Shown here one piece after another: positions 9,038-16,896 of a stretch of 64,000 nucleotides of DNA (position 1 is its first letter; each line of letters begins with the position of its first letter). Below the pieces are notes generated by a model. That model was not told the DNA's origin and searched no databases. It saw only the letters and a list, made by a program, of their open reading frames with translations. A program made the translations under genes and the position numbers. The stretch comes from Anaerofustis butyriciformans (GTDB taxonomy: Bacteria; Bacillota; Clostridia; Eubacteriales; Anaerofustaceae), in contig NZ_JAYFFH010000001.1 in NCBI RefSeq assembly GCF_036289385.1, positions 496,001 to 560,000 on the forward strand. Reading direction: 5' to 3'.

Positions 9038-9084
9038 GACACAATAGATGTCAGCACGAAAAAAGCTCCGACACTTATCGTGTC
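9038..9084. promoter_or_regulatory. Twin BcrR operators, GACA-N7-TGTC
   Basis: Two inverted repeats of exact form GACA-N7-TGTC are present, at 9038-9052 and 9070-9084, with centres 32 bp apart. This is the published BcrR binding motif in the enterococcal bcrA promoter. They lie between bcrR and the bcrA promoter and support both the gene calls and bacitracin-inducible control. Confidence 0.9.
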
Positions 9085-9113
9085 AGAGCCTATTTTAAAG
9101 GGTTTATGGCATT

Positions 9114-9728
9114 TTACTTTGTTTGGGTTTGCTTTATCCAGACAAATATTTTAGCAACAAATAGCAGAAACATAAGGGCGGTTACATAGGGTTGTCTTGC
9201 CGCAGCGAAGAAGCAGATAACAAGCGTACTCAGCACGAGAGAGCATTTTGTGATTATGTTGCTCCATGATTCCTTTTCAAAACAAACACACATCAGTTTC
9301 GCTATCCCAAGTGCAATCAAAACAATAAAAACAATCCAATAGATTGCAAGATATATTGGGGTAGTGTCTGTAAATGAAAGTAGATTGACAGAATAAATAT
9401 ATCCGTCAACAAGGTTACCATACAACGGCAAAAGTATAAAAGTAACCGCCATCATATCTAATATTCCATAAATGAAACTGTAAATTTTTTTCAAGTTGGA
9501 ACGATTTTCAGTTTCGGCAAGTGTAATCAGTTCTTCGCCCGATAGCAGTTCATCTATGGTCACAGAAAAGAATTTAGAAATACACTTGAGCGACTCAATG
9601 TTAGGGTAACCCTTGCCGCTTTCCCATTTTGAAATGGCTGTTCTTGATACATATAATTGCTCCGCAAGTTGTTCCTGCGTTAAGTTCTTTCCAGTCCTAA
9701 GCTGTTGTAGCTTTTCATTAAATTCCAT
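9114..9728 (-). CDS. bcrR: Membrane-bound bacitracin sensor-regulator BcrR
   Basis: A 204-residue one-component regulator. Residues 1-65 are an XRE-type helix-turn-helix (LTQEQLAEQLYVSRTAISKWESGKGYP), followed by four hydrophobic helices from residue ~80 to the end. This is the architecture and length of enterococcal BcrR, which binds bacitracin at the membrane and activates bcrABD. Its stop lies 30 bp from the nearer operator. It overlaps the upstream small helix-turn-helix gene by 11 bp. Confidence 0.92.
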   Translation of the reverse strand: MEFNEKLQQLRTGKNLTQEQLAEQLYVSRTAISKWESGKGYPNIESLKCISKFFSVTIDELLSGEELITLAETENRSNLKKIYSFIYGILDMMAVTFILLPLYGNLVDGYIYSVNLLSFTDTTPIYLAIYWIVFIVLIALGIAKLMCVCFEKESWSNIITKCSLVLSTLVICFFAAARQPYVTALMFLLFVAKIFVWIKQTQTK

Positions 9729-9915
9729 GATTCTCCTCCTGTTTGTTCCTTGTTTTCATACGTCCATCAACGGGTTTTTCTGCATCTTTTGGTATCATCC
9801 ATGCACGACCAAATTTTTCAGTTCCGTCAATGCGATTTTCCTCACATAATTTTTGTATCCGTCTTTCCGATATGCCCCATTTTTCAGAAGCGGCTTTCAC
9901 AGAAATGTAATTCAT
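9718..9915 (-). CDS. Small MerR/excisionase-type helix-turn-helix protein
   Basis: A 65-residue protein starting MNYISVKAASEKWGISERRIQKLCEENRIDGTEKFGRAWMIPK in pattern, a single DNA-binding domain like those of small excisionase-type proteins in Bacillota elements. GAAAGGAAGTTG precedes the ATG; the longer open frame upstream has no ribosome site. It overlaps bcrR by 11 bp, suggesting co-expression. Function unknown: it might be a leftover of the vehicle that brought bcrRABD. Confidence 0.6.
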   Translation of the reverse strand: MNYISVKAASEKWGISERRIQKLCEENRIDGTEKFGRAWMIPKDAEKPVDGRMKTRNKQEENHGI

Positions 9916-10043
9916 AATATCAACTTCCTTTCGCAAAGAGTATATAATTATTATATACGGAATGACGAATAATAGCAAGTTTCTCTCCACTAATACGAAA
10001 TTATACACTACTAAACATAAAATCATACTTCGTTCAAATATCA

Positions 10044-10211
10044 TCACCCGAAATGTACAATGATATAGGATGATATTAAAATCAAGTTTTCTTCAATATT
10101 CCTTTTTTTTAGTTCTTGTTCATTCTCCCCGTCTAGTAAATAACGCCCTATAATTTTTGTTTCATTATATAAAAAAGGTTCCCCTGTTAGTTTTGCACTA
10201 TAATCCTCCAT
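10044..10211 (-). pseudogene. brxA: 5' fragment of BREX gene brxA (DUF1819)
   Basis: A strong ribosome site (AAAGGAGGAAAT) precedes an ATG that opens MEDYSAKLTGEPFLYNETK, then IGRYLLDGENEQELKKRNIEENLI. The YSAxLTGEPFL and the acidic IEENL motifs match the N-terminus of BrxA/DUF1819, a small DNA-binding BREX protein normally ~200 residues long. After EENLI the frame has 12 unrelated codons and stops, so about three quarters of the gene is missing. BrxA is the first gene of type 1 BREX, and pglX/pglZ remains lie 7.7 kb downstream in the same orientation. The strict junction is near 10,080. Confidence 0.78.
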
Positions 10212-10392
10212 ATTTCCTCCTTTTTCACCCGTAAATTGACAATAAACTTATATCATATATTCTTTTATTTGGAAAGTATTTGAAGAAAAATAAAATAAAT
10301 ATTCGCAAAAAAACAATTATTTTTATGTTAAATTCGCAAATAGATATGTATAAGCAAAAAAATATAATCTATTTCCCCTAGAAAAATAATAT

Positions 10393-10420
10393 TTGCCCAA
10401 GTTAATGGAATAATTATAAT
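10393..10420 (+). promoter_or_regulatory. Promoter of the double-HTH regulator
   Basis: TTGCCC (10393-10398) and a perfect TATAAT (10415-10420) are 16 bp apart. The TATAAT ends 12 bp before the ATG, so the transcript is nearly leaderless. Two copies of TTCGCAAA lie upstream near 10303 and 10330 and could be operators in the divergent brxA/regulator interval. Confidence 0.6.
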
Positions 10421-10432
10421 GGGTGAAGTTAT

Positions 10433-10873
10433 ATGATAATTAAAAATTTACGAGAAAGTAGAGAATTAATTGATAAAAAACAAAAAGATATAGCAGAATT
10501 GATGAAAGTTAATTTTACAACAGTATCTGGTTGGGAAACTGGAAAAGATACTATACCATTAAAAAGATTGATAGAATATGCAAATTATTTTAATTATAGT
10601 TTAGATTATTTATTCGGTTTGACTAGAACTAATGATACAAACTATCTTCCATTAACTATTAACCTTGATTTAATTGCCAAAAATTTAAAATTATTAAGAA
10701 AAAAACATAATCTTACTCAAGTAGATGTTGCTAAAAAAATAAATACTACTCAAGCCTCTTATGCTCATTATGAAAATGCTATCAATTTAATTCCTACTAC
10801 ATTTTTATATAACCTAACACTTATTTATTCTTCCTTTTCAATTGATGAATTATTAGGTAGAAAAAAGCAATAA
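10433..10873 (+). CDS. XRE-family regulator with two HTH domains
   Basis: A 146-residue protein with two Cro/CI-type helix-turn-helix domains in tandem: residues 4-62 (KQKDIAELMKVNFTTVSGWETG) and 80-142 (LTQVDVAKKINTTQASYAHYEN), each ending in the S-D-L-G type closing motif (SLDYLFGL, SIDELLGR). It is divergent from the brxA remnant across a 221-bp interval, so it may have regulated the BREX operon, although BREX regulators of the WYL class are better known. The gene ends inside a bidirectional terminator shared with the convergent neighbour. Confidence 0.8.
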   Translation: MIIKNLRESRELIDKKQKDIAELMKVNFTTVSGWETGKDTIPLKRLIEYANYFNYSLDYLFGLTRTNDTNYLPLTINLDLIAKNLKLLRKKHNLTQVDVAKKINTTQASYAHYENAINLIPTTFLYNLTLIYSSFSIDELLGRKKQ

Positions 10874-10899
10874 GTCCTATTAAGATTTATTGCTTTTTT
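10862..10899. terminator. Bidirectional terminator between convergent genes
   Basis: AAAAAGCAATAA (10862-10873) pairs with TTATTGCTTTTT (10887-10898). The plus-strand gene's stop is part of the left arm, and the minus-strand gene's stop lies in the loop, so both genes end within the hairpin. Confidence 0.8.
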
Positions 10900-11542
10900 G
10901 TTTTTCTATTTTTATAAATTTTAACTCGTTGATTATTTTAGGGAATGTTTCTTTAACTTTTTCTTGCGTTAACAGTTTTGTAATATACTCATCAAATCCA
11001 TAATACCCTACAAATGTATCTCTTTCATTTTCCGAAACTGTTAATACTATAACGGGAATATTAAAACCTTCTATTTCTTTTAGATGGTCTAGAGTATTTG
11101 GACCGTCACAATGTCCTCTATCATAAATATTATTTGTAATAATTAAATCATATTTTTCGCCATCTTTAATTCTTTTTACAATTTCTATACCACTTTTAGC
11201 AATCGTTGTTTTTATTCCCATACTTTCTAAAATGTATATTGTGTTTGATATAGAACTTTTACTATAATCGCCAACAAGAACATTTATTTCTTTATTTGGT
11301 TTATATTTTGTTTTTACTTTAATAATTGGAATCAAATCTTTTCTAACTTCTTTTTCCCACTCACCAACTTCATATCCACTTTTTTCAATTTCTATATCTA
11401 GGGTATCAAAAAAAGTATTTTTTTGTTTTGCATTATCATCTTCTTCATTATCTTTATTTTTTACATAATTGTATAATTCATATATTAAACAAATTAAAAA
11501 TAATACAATTAAAAATACTAATATAAATTTTTCCTCGCTCAT
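10880..11542 (-). CDS. Membrane-anchored protein with a degenerate receiver-like domain
   Basis: A 220-residue protein. Residues 5-25 are one hydrophobic N-terminal helix, then a charged linker, then from ~90 a flavodoxin-like fold resembling a response-regulator receiver: INVLVGDYSKSS, KYDLIITNNI, PVIVLTVSE and DEYITKLL. The position of the phosphoacceptor Asp is Asn (ITNNI), so classical phosphotransfer is unlikely. It overlaps the upstream gene by 4 nt (ATGA), so the two are coupled. I do not recognize the family. Its position beside the brxA remnant might mean a defence accessory role, which is only inference. Confidence 0.6.
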   Translation of the reverse strand: MSEEKFILVFLIVLFLICLIYELYNYVKNKDNEEDDNAKQKNTFFDTLDIEIEKSGYEVGEWEKEVRKDLIPIIKVKTKYKPNKEINVLVGDYSKSSISNTIYILESMGIKTTIAKSGIEIVKRIKDGEKYDLIITNNIYDRGHCDGPNTLDHLKEIEGFNIPVIVLTVSENERDTFVGYYGFDEYITKLLTQEKVKETFPKIINELKFIKIEKQKSNKS

Positions 11543-12087
11543 CTAATTTTACCTCCTATAAATTTATTTAAATTTACTTTATATTTTTCTTTTAAAATTT
11601 CTTTTGTTTTTTTATATATTTCACTTTTTAAACATAAACATTCGTATTGATAATCAGATCCAGATGTAATAGAAGCAAATAAATCTTTATCTTTGACTTC
11701 CCAAAGTTCTTGTAAATAATAATTTTCATAGCATTCATAAGCAAAAAGTGACGCAAATGCTTCTACTATACTTTGCTTTCTATTTTTCTTTACTAATTGC
11801 ATATTTTCATATAATCTTTTAATTTCTTTATAATCTGAACTTGAAAGTAGAAATTCATTAAAATTAGGATTATCAAGTATGTTATAACTTTTTAATTCAT
11901 CTCCTCCATCTTTTGAACTAGAAGGGAGTCTTTTTATTATTGCCTTAAAACAATTATTTTTTTCCTTTTTTATAAATAATTCTATACACCATATATTTTC
12001 ATCAATTCCAATTATGTAGCCGTCTTTTTTATTAGTCACATCTTTCTTATCAATTATAAAACTTTCTTTTCCGTCCGTTATTGTCAC
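11539..12087 (-). CDS. Unknown protein, partner of the receiver-like gene
   Basis: A 182-residue soluble protein with a mixed beta N-terminal half (DGKESFIIDKKDV, GYIIGIDENIWCIELFIKK) and a helical Lys/Tyr/Glu-rich C-terminal half. No signal peptide, membrane helix or known catalytic motif is seen. It is the first gene of a two-gene operon, overlapping the next by 4 nt. Base composition is as AT-rich as the conjugative backbone. Not recognized. Confidence 0.6.
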   Translation of the reverse strand: MTITDGKESFIIDKKDVTNKKDGYIIGIDENIWCIELFIKKEKNNCFKAIIKRLPSSSKDGGDELKSYNILDNPNFNEFLLSSSDYKEIKRLYENMQLVKKNRKQSIVEAFASLFAYECYENYYLQELWEVKDKDLFASITSGSDYQYECLCLKSEIYKKTKEILKEKYKVNLNKFIGGKIR

Positions 12088-12140
12088 AATGTCACTCCTC
12101 TATATTATTCTATTTTCCCAAGTAATTGGTAAAAAAAACA

Positions 12141-12166
12141 CAGTACACCTAATAAATAATGTACTG
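12141..12166. promoter_or_regulatory. Inverted repeat in a divergent promoter region
   Basis: CAGTACA at 12141-12147 and TGTACTG at 12160-12166 face each other between a minus-strand gene (start 12087) and a plus-strand XRE gene (start 12269). It could be an operator of the XRE protein or a weak hairpin. Confidence 0.35.
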
Positions 12167-12268
12167 CCTTCATTGTGTTTATATTATAGCACCTTATTTT
12201 TTAAAAGTCAACGGCTATCCGTGAATAATTTCTCCGGTTTTCCGTTAAAATATTACTGAAGAAATGAG

Positions 12269-12511
12269 GTGTGTGATATGTTATTCAAAGAAGCAGTAAG
12301 TAAACGAATATATGAATTATGTAATACTTACAATTATACTCCTAACAAATTGGCTGAATTATCTGCTGTCGCACCATCTACTTTACAAGATATGTTAGCA
12401 TTAAAAGTTAATAAACCAAATGCTTATGTTATTTATCAAATATGCAAAACATTAAAAATTAAATTATATGATTTTTTTAATAGCGACCTTTTTGATAATT
12501 TAGAAGATTAA
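12269..12511 (+). CDS. Small XRE-family (Cro/CI type) regulator
   Basis: An 80-residue single-domain DNA-binding protein: VSKRIYELCNTYNYTPNKLAELSAVAPSTLQDML, then KTLKIKLYDFF. It lacks a sensor or multimerization domain. It is transcribed away from the operon that begins at 12087 and followed by a strong terminator, and could control that operon. GAGGTGTG precedes the start at the second or first Met (residue 1 or 4). Confidence 0.75.
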   Translation: MCDMLFKEAVSKRIYELCNTYNYTPNKLAELSAVAPSTLQDMLALKVNKPNAYVIYQICKTLKIKLYDFFNSDLFDNLED

Positions 12512-12538
12512 AAGACTATTCAATGTATGAATAGTCTT
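12512..12538 (+). terminator. Terminator after the small XRE gene
   Basis: AAGACTATTCA pairs with TGAATAGTCTT around a 5-nt loop directly after the stop codon, followed by CTTTATATATTTT. Confidence 0.75.
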
Positions 12539-12573
12539 CTTTATATATTTTAATAAATAAATTGTAATTTGTA

Positions 12574-12824
12574 TTACTTTTTAAATACTTTTAAAACGAA
12601 ACCTAATCCCAAACCAATCATAGCAAATACATATCCTAACATAAAATTATCAAAAACAATTCCTAATGTATTTCCTATAATAAATCCTCCGATAATTAAC
12701 CATTCTATTTTATCATCATTATCATTTTCTATTTCAATGCCAAGTGCGTTATCAATAGAAAACTCTAATAAAACTGCTAATTTTTTTAAACTATCAATAT
12801 CAGGAATGGTTTCTCCGGTTTCCC
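12574..12824 (-). pseudogene. 3' part of an XRE regulator gene split by the element at 12.8-21.1 kb
   Basis: In frame from the junction the codons read (G)ETIPDIDSLKKLAVLLEFSIDNALG, the end of a Cro/CI domain, followed by a charged linker and a C-terminal hydrophobic hairpin (IEWLIIGGFIIGNTLGIVF, then FAMIGLGLGFVL) and VFKK. The 5' part lies at 21117-21226. Joining them at the shared GTTTCCC restores KWETGETIPDI, the normal XRE motif, and gives a ~118-residue membrane-anchored regulator. Confidence 0.85.
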
Positions 12825-12859
12825 TTAGTTAAAGATATTGTTGGGTATCTCAAGATGTG

Positions 12860-14482
12860 TCATTCGATTTTGCCGATAAAGCGGTAGAAGATTTCTACCT
12901 CCCGTTCCCGGCTTCCGTCCTCACTTTTGACCGCTTCATGGACAAGGATTTTTTCAATCAGCGTATTCAGAAGTTCAGCCGTCAATTCTGTGGGATTGAC
13001 ATACTGTTTCATCAGACCTATCCACTTTTCAGCGTCAACCGCTGTCTGGGCGGCGGCCTCCATCGCTTCGTGAAGCCGTTCAATTTTTGCGTCCAATTCT
13101 CGCTGTTCGCCCTGATACTTTTCGGACAGCATATTGAAATTGTATTCTGTAATGCGTCCGGCAGACCAGTCCTCATACATTTTTGCAAACAGGGTGTCTA
13201 CTTCTGCTTTGCGCTTTTCCGCCTTTTTCAGTTCGGCTGTCTGCCGCTTCCTTGCAGTATTGCGTTCCTTGTCGCTGGCGTTAAGTAGCCGTTTCAGAAG
13301 TTTGTCCCCATCCTGCTGTGCCAGCACAGACCAGTATTGCAGACGGGAAAGGACATAGGCGTAAAGCACATCATAGCGGATATAGTGCATGGAACACTGG
13401 TGCAATCCTTGCCCGTACTTGCTACAATGGTAGTGGGCATAGGGATTTTTGTTCTGGCTGTTCATACCATAGGCCAGCGACCAGCCGCAGTCCGCACATT
13501 TTACCAGCCCGGAAAATATCTGTGTTGTGCCGTTCTTCTGCCGTCTGCGCCTGTTGCAAATCTGCTCCTGTACTTGACGGAACACATCTTCGGAAATAAT
13601 CGCTTCGTGGGTGTTCTCCACACGATACCATTCCTCTTTTGGCTTGCGTACTTTCTTCTTGTTTTTGAATGAAATATTGGTCTGCTTATTGTGGACGCTG
13701 TGTCCGATATAGGTTTCCTCTTTCAGAATACTTTTCACCTGCGCTATCGTCCACGCATAGGCTTTTTCCTCCGGCGCTCCGGCATAGATATTTGCGAAAG
13801 TGCCGTATCTCTGGAAATTCAGCCAGCCGGGAGTAGGTACTTTTTCTTCGACCAAAATCCGTGTAATGCTGGCGGCTCCCCGGCCATGAACGGCAAGGTC
13901 AAAAATCTTTTCGATAATCCACCTTGTTTCCGGGTCAATCAGAAGATGGCCTTTCTTATCTGGGTCTTTGACATAGCCAAGCGGAGCATAGGCTCCATAG
14001 TGTGCGCCATTTGCGAACCGTGTCCGCATGGCCGCCTTTACCTTTTTGCTGGTCTGGCGGGCGTGCATTTCATTCAGAATGTTGAGGAATGGGGCAAGCT
14101 CATTCTCTCCGTTGATGGTGTCCACATTGTCATTGACAGCGATATAGCGGACGCCTTTGCTGGGAAAGTAGATTTCCGTGTACTGGCCGGTCAGAATGTA
14201 GTTTCTGCCTAAGCGGGATAAATCCTTCGTAACAACGCAGTTGATTTTCCTGTCCTCAATGTCATCAATCATTCTCTGAAAATCCGGCCTGTCAAAGTTC
14301 GTTCCAGACCATCCATCGTCGATATATTCATCTATGACATTCAGGCCATGCTCGGCGGCATATTGCCGGAGCATCATGCGTTGTGTCTGAATACTCCCGC
14401 TTTCTCCTTGCAGTTCATCGTCCCGGCTCAATCTCATATAAAGCGCCGTGTTGTAAATCGTAGTATTGTAAGGTTGTTTCAC
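12860..14482 (-). CDS. Large serine recombinase (TnpX-like) of the 8.3 kb element
   Basis: About 540 residues from a GTG start (14480-14482) chosen because AAGGAGG lies 9 nt upstream. Order: resolvase catalytic domain with ALYMRLSRDDELQGESGSI (the catalytic Ser is in this region), KDLSRLGRNYILTGQY and FPSKGVRYIAVND; recombinase domain around residues 190-300; zinc ribbon with CADCGWSLAY near 335 and paired Cys/His after it; and a C-terminal coiled coil. It catalyses excision and integration of this element. Its stop codon is 36 bp from the left end, as usual for such elements. Confidence 0.93.
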   Translation of the reverse strand: MKQPYNTTIYNTALYMRLSRDDELQGESGSIQTQRMMLRQYAAEHGLNVIDEYIDDGWSGTNFDRPDFQRMIDDIEDRKINCVVTKDLSRLGRNYILTGQYTEIYFPSKGVRYIAVNDNVDTINGENELAPFLNILNEMHARQTSKKVKAAMRTRFANGAHYGAYAPLGYVKDPDKKGHLLIDPETRWIIEKIFDLAVHGRGAASITRILVEEKVPTPGWLNFQRYGTFANIYAGAPEEKAYAWTIAQVKSILKEETYIGHSVHNKQTNISFKNKKKVRKPKEEWYRVENTHEAIISEDVFRQVQEQICNRRRRQKNGTTQIFSGLVKCADCGWSLAYGMNSQNKNPYAHYHCSKYGQGLHQCSMHYIRYDVLYAYVLSRLQYWSVLAQQDGDKLLKRLLNASDKERNTARKRQTAELKKAEKRKAEVDTLFAKMYEDWSAGRITEYNFNMLSEKYQGEQRELDAKIERLHEAMEAAAQTAVDAEKWIGLMKQYVNPTELTAELLNTLIEKILVHEAVKSEDGSREREVEIFYRFIGKIE

Positions 14483-14510
14483 CGTAAAAATCCTCCTTCT
14501 AAAGAAACAA

Positions 14511-14560
14511 CCCACGCTTACAATACTTTTGCTCTATGGCAATTATATCATAAGCGTGGG
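14511..14560 (-). promoter_or_regulatory. Recombinase promoter enclosed by a 10-bp inverted repeat
   Basis: On the minus strand an extended -10 (TGATATAAT, 14542-14550) lies ~60 bp before the recombinase start. CCCACGCTTA at 14511-14520 and its exact complement TAAGCGTGGG at 14551-14560 bracket it, an arrangement suited to a repressor or an RNA hairpin. Confidence 0.55.
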
Positions 14561-14581
14561 CGTGTTATCAATGATGGGCTA

Positions 14582-14776
14582 TCAGGTTGAAGCGGCTTTT
14601 TCTGCGGTATGCCGCACCACATCTACAATCAGATCACCGAGGGGCTTCCCGCCTGCGGCGAAGTGTTCGGAGATTTTTATACGGTTGTTCCCACATACAA
14701 AATACTGCGTGCCGTTCTCTGCTTGTATAACCTGCCCTGTTCGGGGTGTAAAAATATCGCTTTCACTTTTTGCCAT
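14582..14776 (-). CDS. Small conserved protein beside the serine recombinase
   Basis: A 64-residue protein starting MAKSESDIFTPRTGQ behind a GGAGG site; the middle reads NGTQYFVCGNNRIKISEHF, then GKPLGDLIVDVVRHTA. Small genes at this place are common in serine-recombinase elements of gut Clostridia and some are annotated TnpW; the match here is loose, so I leave it unnamed. Function unknown. Confidence 0.6.
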   Translation of the reverse strand: MAKSESDIFTPRTGQVIQAENGTQYFVCGNNRIKISEHFAAGGKPLGDLIVDVVRHTAEKAAST

Positions 14777-14848
14777 CCAGTGTCCTCCATATTCAGTTTT
14801 CAAGGTACAATGCCGCACAAAGGCGGCGAAAATTTCTGCTTATATCTA

Positions 14849-15793
14849 TCACCTTTCCTTTACCGTGTGCCGCTGCTGACGTTTCAGTTCCGCCAGTATA
14901 TCCGGCGGGATACGGTCAACCAGCCGCTGTAAATTGTCCAGTTCGCTTTTCAGCTTTGCCCGTTCCATCGTATCTTTCATCTTTCCTTTTTCGCTGGCCT
15001 TTGCCCTTGCTTCCAACTTCTCATTCTCCGCCAGCAGGTCATTGATTGTGACCTTGTACTTTTTCAACTGCCCGGAGAAATTCTCCATCTGCGGGAACCA
15101 CTTTTTCAGCATGGAGAGGGCTTCCTCTTTTTTCTTTCCGGCGTTCAGCGGGTTAATGCCGTCCAGTGTGGCTTCAATGGCTCTTGCCTGCCGGGAGAGG
15201 GAAACCGCCTGTTTGAAAAGCCGGGTGGGGATATGCTTCCGGCCTGTCCTGCTGGCGCTCTCCCCACGCTCCAAGTCAGGATATTTCTCCACCATATAGG
15301 CGTGAAAATCGTCCTGCCACTTCGTCAGGTTTGCCCGGTTGCCGATAATCTCCTTTGCACACAGGCGGTTGTCCTTTGTCAGCGGAACAAAGGTCAAATG
15401 CAGGTGGGGCGTTTTCTCGTCCATGTGTACCACCGCCGACACGATATTTTCCCGTCCTACCCGGCCAATGAGGAAGTCCGCCGCCCTCTGGAAAAACGCC
15501 TGTATCTCCTTTGGGGATTTCCCCTTGAAAAACTCCGGGCTGGCAGTTACCAGCGTATCGACAAACCGTGTGCTGTCCTTGCGGGTTCGGCACCCGGCCT
15601 GCTCAATCCGGCTCTGAATGAAGTGGTAATAGCGTCCCTCCGGCTTGACGATATGGAAGTTGTATTTGCTCCGGCTTGTGTCAATGTCGGGATTGCTGGC
15701 ATACTGTTCTTTCTGTCTTTCGTGATGGGCTTCCAGCGGCCTTGCCGGGTTGCCCTTGTGCTTCTCAAACCGTAAAATTGCGTGTTGTGCCAT
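14849..15793 (-). CDS. MobV-family relaxase (Pre/Mob)
   Basis: A 314-residue mobilization protein. Residues 1-60 (MAQHAILRFEKHKGNPARPLEAHHERQ) and HMDEKTPHLHLTFVPL near residue 130 form the MobV signature (HxDE..PHxH). The C-terminal third is a coiled coil (KKYKVTINDLLAENEKLEARAKAS). It would nick the element's oriT and allow transfer using another element's secretion system. A matching MobV nick site lies near 20920, at the far end of the element. Confidence 0.9.
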   Translation of the reverse strand: MAQHAILRFEKHKGNPARPLEAHHERQKEQYASNPDIDTSRSKYNFHIVKPEGRYYHFIQSRIEQAGCRTRKDSTRFVDTLVTASPEFFKGKSPKEIQAFFQRAADFLIGRVGRENIVSAVVHMDEKTPHLHLTFVPLTKDNRLCAKEIIGNRANLTKWQDDFHAYMVEKYPDLERGESASRTGRKHIPTRLFKQAVSLSRQARAIEATLDGINPLNAGKKKEEALSMLKKWFPQMENFSGQLKKYKVTINDLLAENEKLEARAKASEKGKMKDTMERAKLKSELDNLQRLVDRIPPDILAELKRQQRHTVKER

Positions 15794-15975
15794 TCTGCTC
15801 CTTTCCCCATTCCTTTCCTATCCGGGGTTTTCCACAGGGAAAATCCCGCAGAAAATAGCTCGGATAGGATTGGAATGGATAGAATATAAATCAATCTTTT
15901 TATCTTTGTATTTCTATATACCGTCCGGTTTTCGTACGTCTCAGGAGTGATTTCCGTACTTCATGGGTACGGTTT

Positions 15976-16371
15976 TCAGTCCTCCGGTGTACCAGAACGG
16001 GATTTCTTAAAGTCGGTGTTTGGAACCGCTTCATAGGATTTTGGGAAAATGCGGTTGGGTTTTCCACAGCCCTGCTTCTGGATCTCCACCAGTCCGGCGT
16101 ATTGCAGTTCCCGCAGGGTATTCACCGCTTTCTGCCGCCCACAATGGAGCAGTGTGACCACTTCACAGATAGGGTAATACAGGAAAATCCGTCCGCAGTC
16201 ATCCGCCCACCCATTCTTGCGGGATAACTCTGTCCGGCGCAGGATAAAGGCGTACAGAACCTTTGCCTCGTTGGACAGGGGCTTGAATGTGGGGGCTTCA
16301 AAGAGAAAATTCGGGAGCCGGGTGAAGCTGAACGCCTTTTCCGGCTGGTGGATATAGATGGTATTTGTCAT
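15976..16371 (-). CDS. RepA-type N-terminal domain replication initiator-like protein
   Basis: A 131-residue protein. FSFTRLPNFLFEAPTFKPLSNEAKVLYAFILRRTELSRKNGW matches the RepA_N winged-helix domain of theta plasmid initiators, followed by FLYYPICEVVTLLHCGRQKAVNTLRELQ and a short tail. Full plasmid RepA proteins are two to three times longer. In mobilizable elements the short form may support replication of the circular form or be regulatory. Co-directional with the relaxase. Confidence 0.75.
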   Translation of the reverse strand: MTNTIYIHQPEKAFSFTRLPNFLFEAPTFKPLSNEAKVLYAFILRRTELSRKNGWADDCGRIFLYYPICEVVTLLHCGRQKAVNTLRELQYAGLVEIQKQGCGKPNRIFPKSYEAVPNTDFKKSRSGTPED

Positions 16372-16482
16372 AGTTCGTTTTGTGGACGGTTAGAAGCCCG
16401 TTTTCCGGGGCGGGCGATACTTTATACCACCTGCCCCGGTTTGGGGCTTGCAAAGCCTGATAAATCAAGGCTTTTTTCGCTC

Positions 16483-16896
16483 CTAACTGTCCACAGCAGA
16501 CCTCCTTTTCCGTTCACTTTCTGTTTTCTGCCGCCTGTGAACTCTGGCGGCACAGCCGGGGCAGTATTTTGCCCGGTTGGATTTGGGGACGAACACGCCA
16601 CCGCAGACCGCACAGCGTTTCAAGTCCTTATCCCGGAAAATTTCCGCTTCCAGCGTCCCGTCCAGCGGCAAGACCGCCCAGCGGAACCACTTACAGCAGA
16701 CCGAGAAAGAAATCGTCTGCGGGCAGGTGCAGGTGTCCCCATCATCAAGGACAATGCAGTTGCCGTCCTCACAGCAACAACACTCCCGGCGTATCAGGCT
16801 GGCCGCCTGTTTTCTCTGCGCCGGTGTCATGCGGTAAAGGGAACCGTCCGGCCTGCGTTCCAGTGGCGGCAAGTCTTTATAGGGGTTATCTCTCAT
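16483..16896 (-). CDS. Cysteine-rich VLP-type protein
   Basis: A 137-residue protein starting MRDNPYKDLPPLERRPDGSLYRM with clustered cysteines: RRECCCCEDGNC and DTCTCPQTISFSVCCKWFRWAVLPLDG, then a C-terminal zinc finger CAVCGGVFVPKSNRAKYCPGCA. The VLPLDG motif and Cys clusters match the Cys-rich VLP family of Bacillota mobile elements, of unknown function but presumably nucleic-acid or metal binding. A 60-codon frame at 16886-17068 overlaps its start; it resembles no known protein and I do not call it. Confidence 0.75.
   Translation of the reverse strand: MRDNPYKDLPPLERRPDGSLYRMTPAQRKQAASLIRRECCCCEDGNCIVLDDGDTCTCPQTISFSVCCKWFRWAVLPLDGTLEAEIFRDKDLKRCAVCGGVFVPKSNRAKYCPGCAARVHRRQKTESERKRRSAVDS

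Larger units (their letters stand above)
2378..10080. mobile_element. Recombinase plus bacitracin-resistance insert replacing the BREX core
   Basis: This 7.7 kb block lies between the pglX tail and the brxA head. It holds two tyrosine recombinases, an excisionase-like gene, a sigma-like gene and bcrRABD, with a higher GC content in its recombinase third than the BREX genes. Because both flanks are pieces of one operon in the right order (brxA first, pglX and pglZ last), the block sits in a BREX operon, but ~6-8 kb of that operon is missing rather than only interrupted. I see no convincing flanking direct repeat, so its mechanism (insertion followed by deletion, or recombination between two elements) is inferred. 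Boundaries are approximate. Confidence 0.55.

Noticed and set aside
10880..11542. Functional response regulator
   Set aside because: The phosphoacceptor position reads Asn, there is no output DNA-binding domain and the protein is membrane-anchored.
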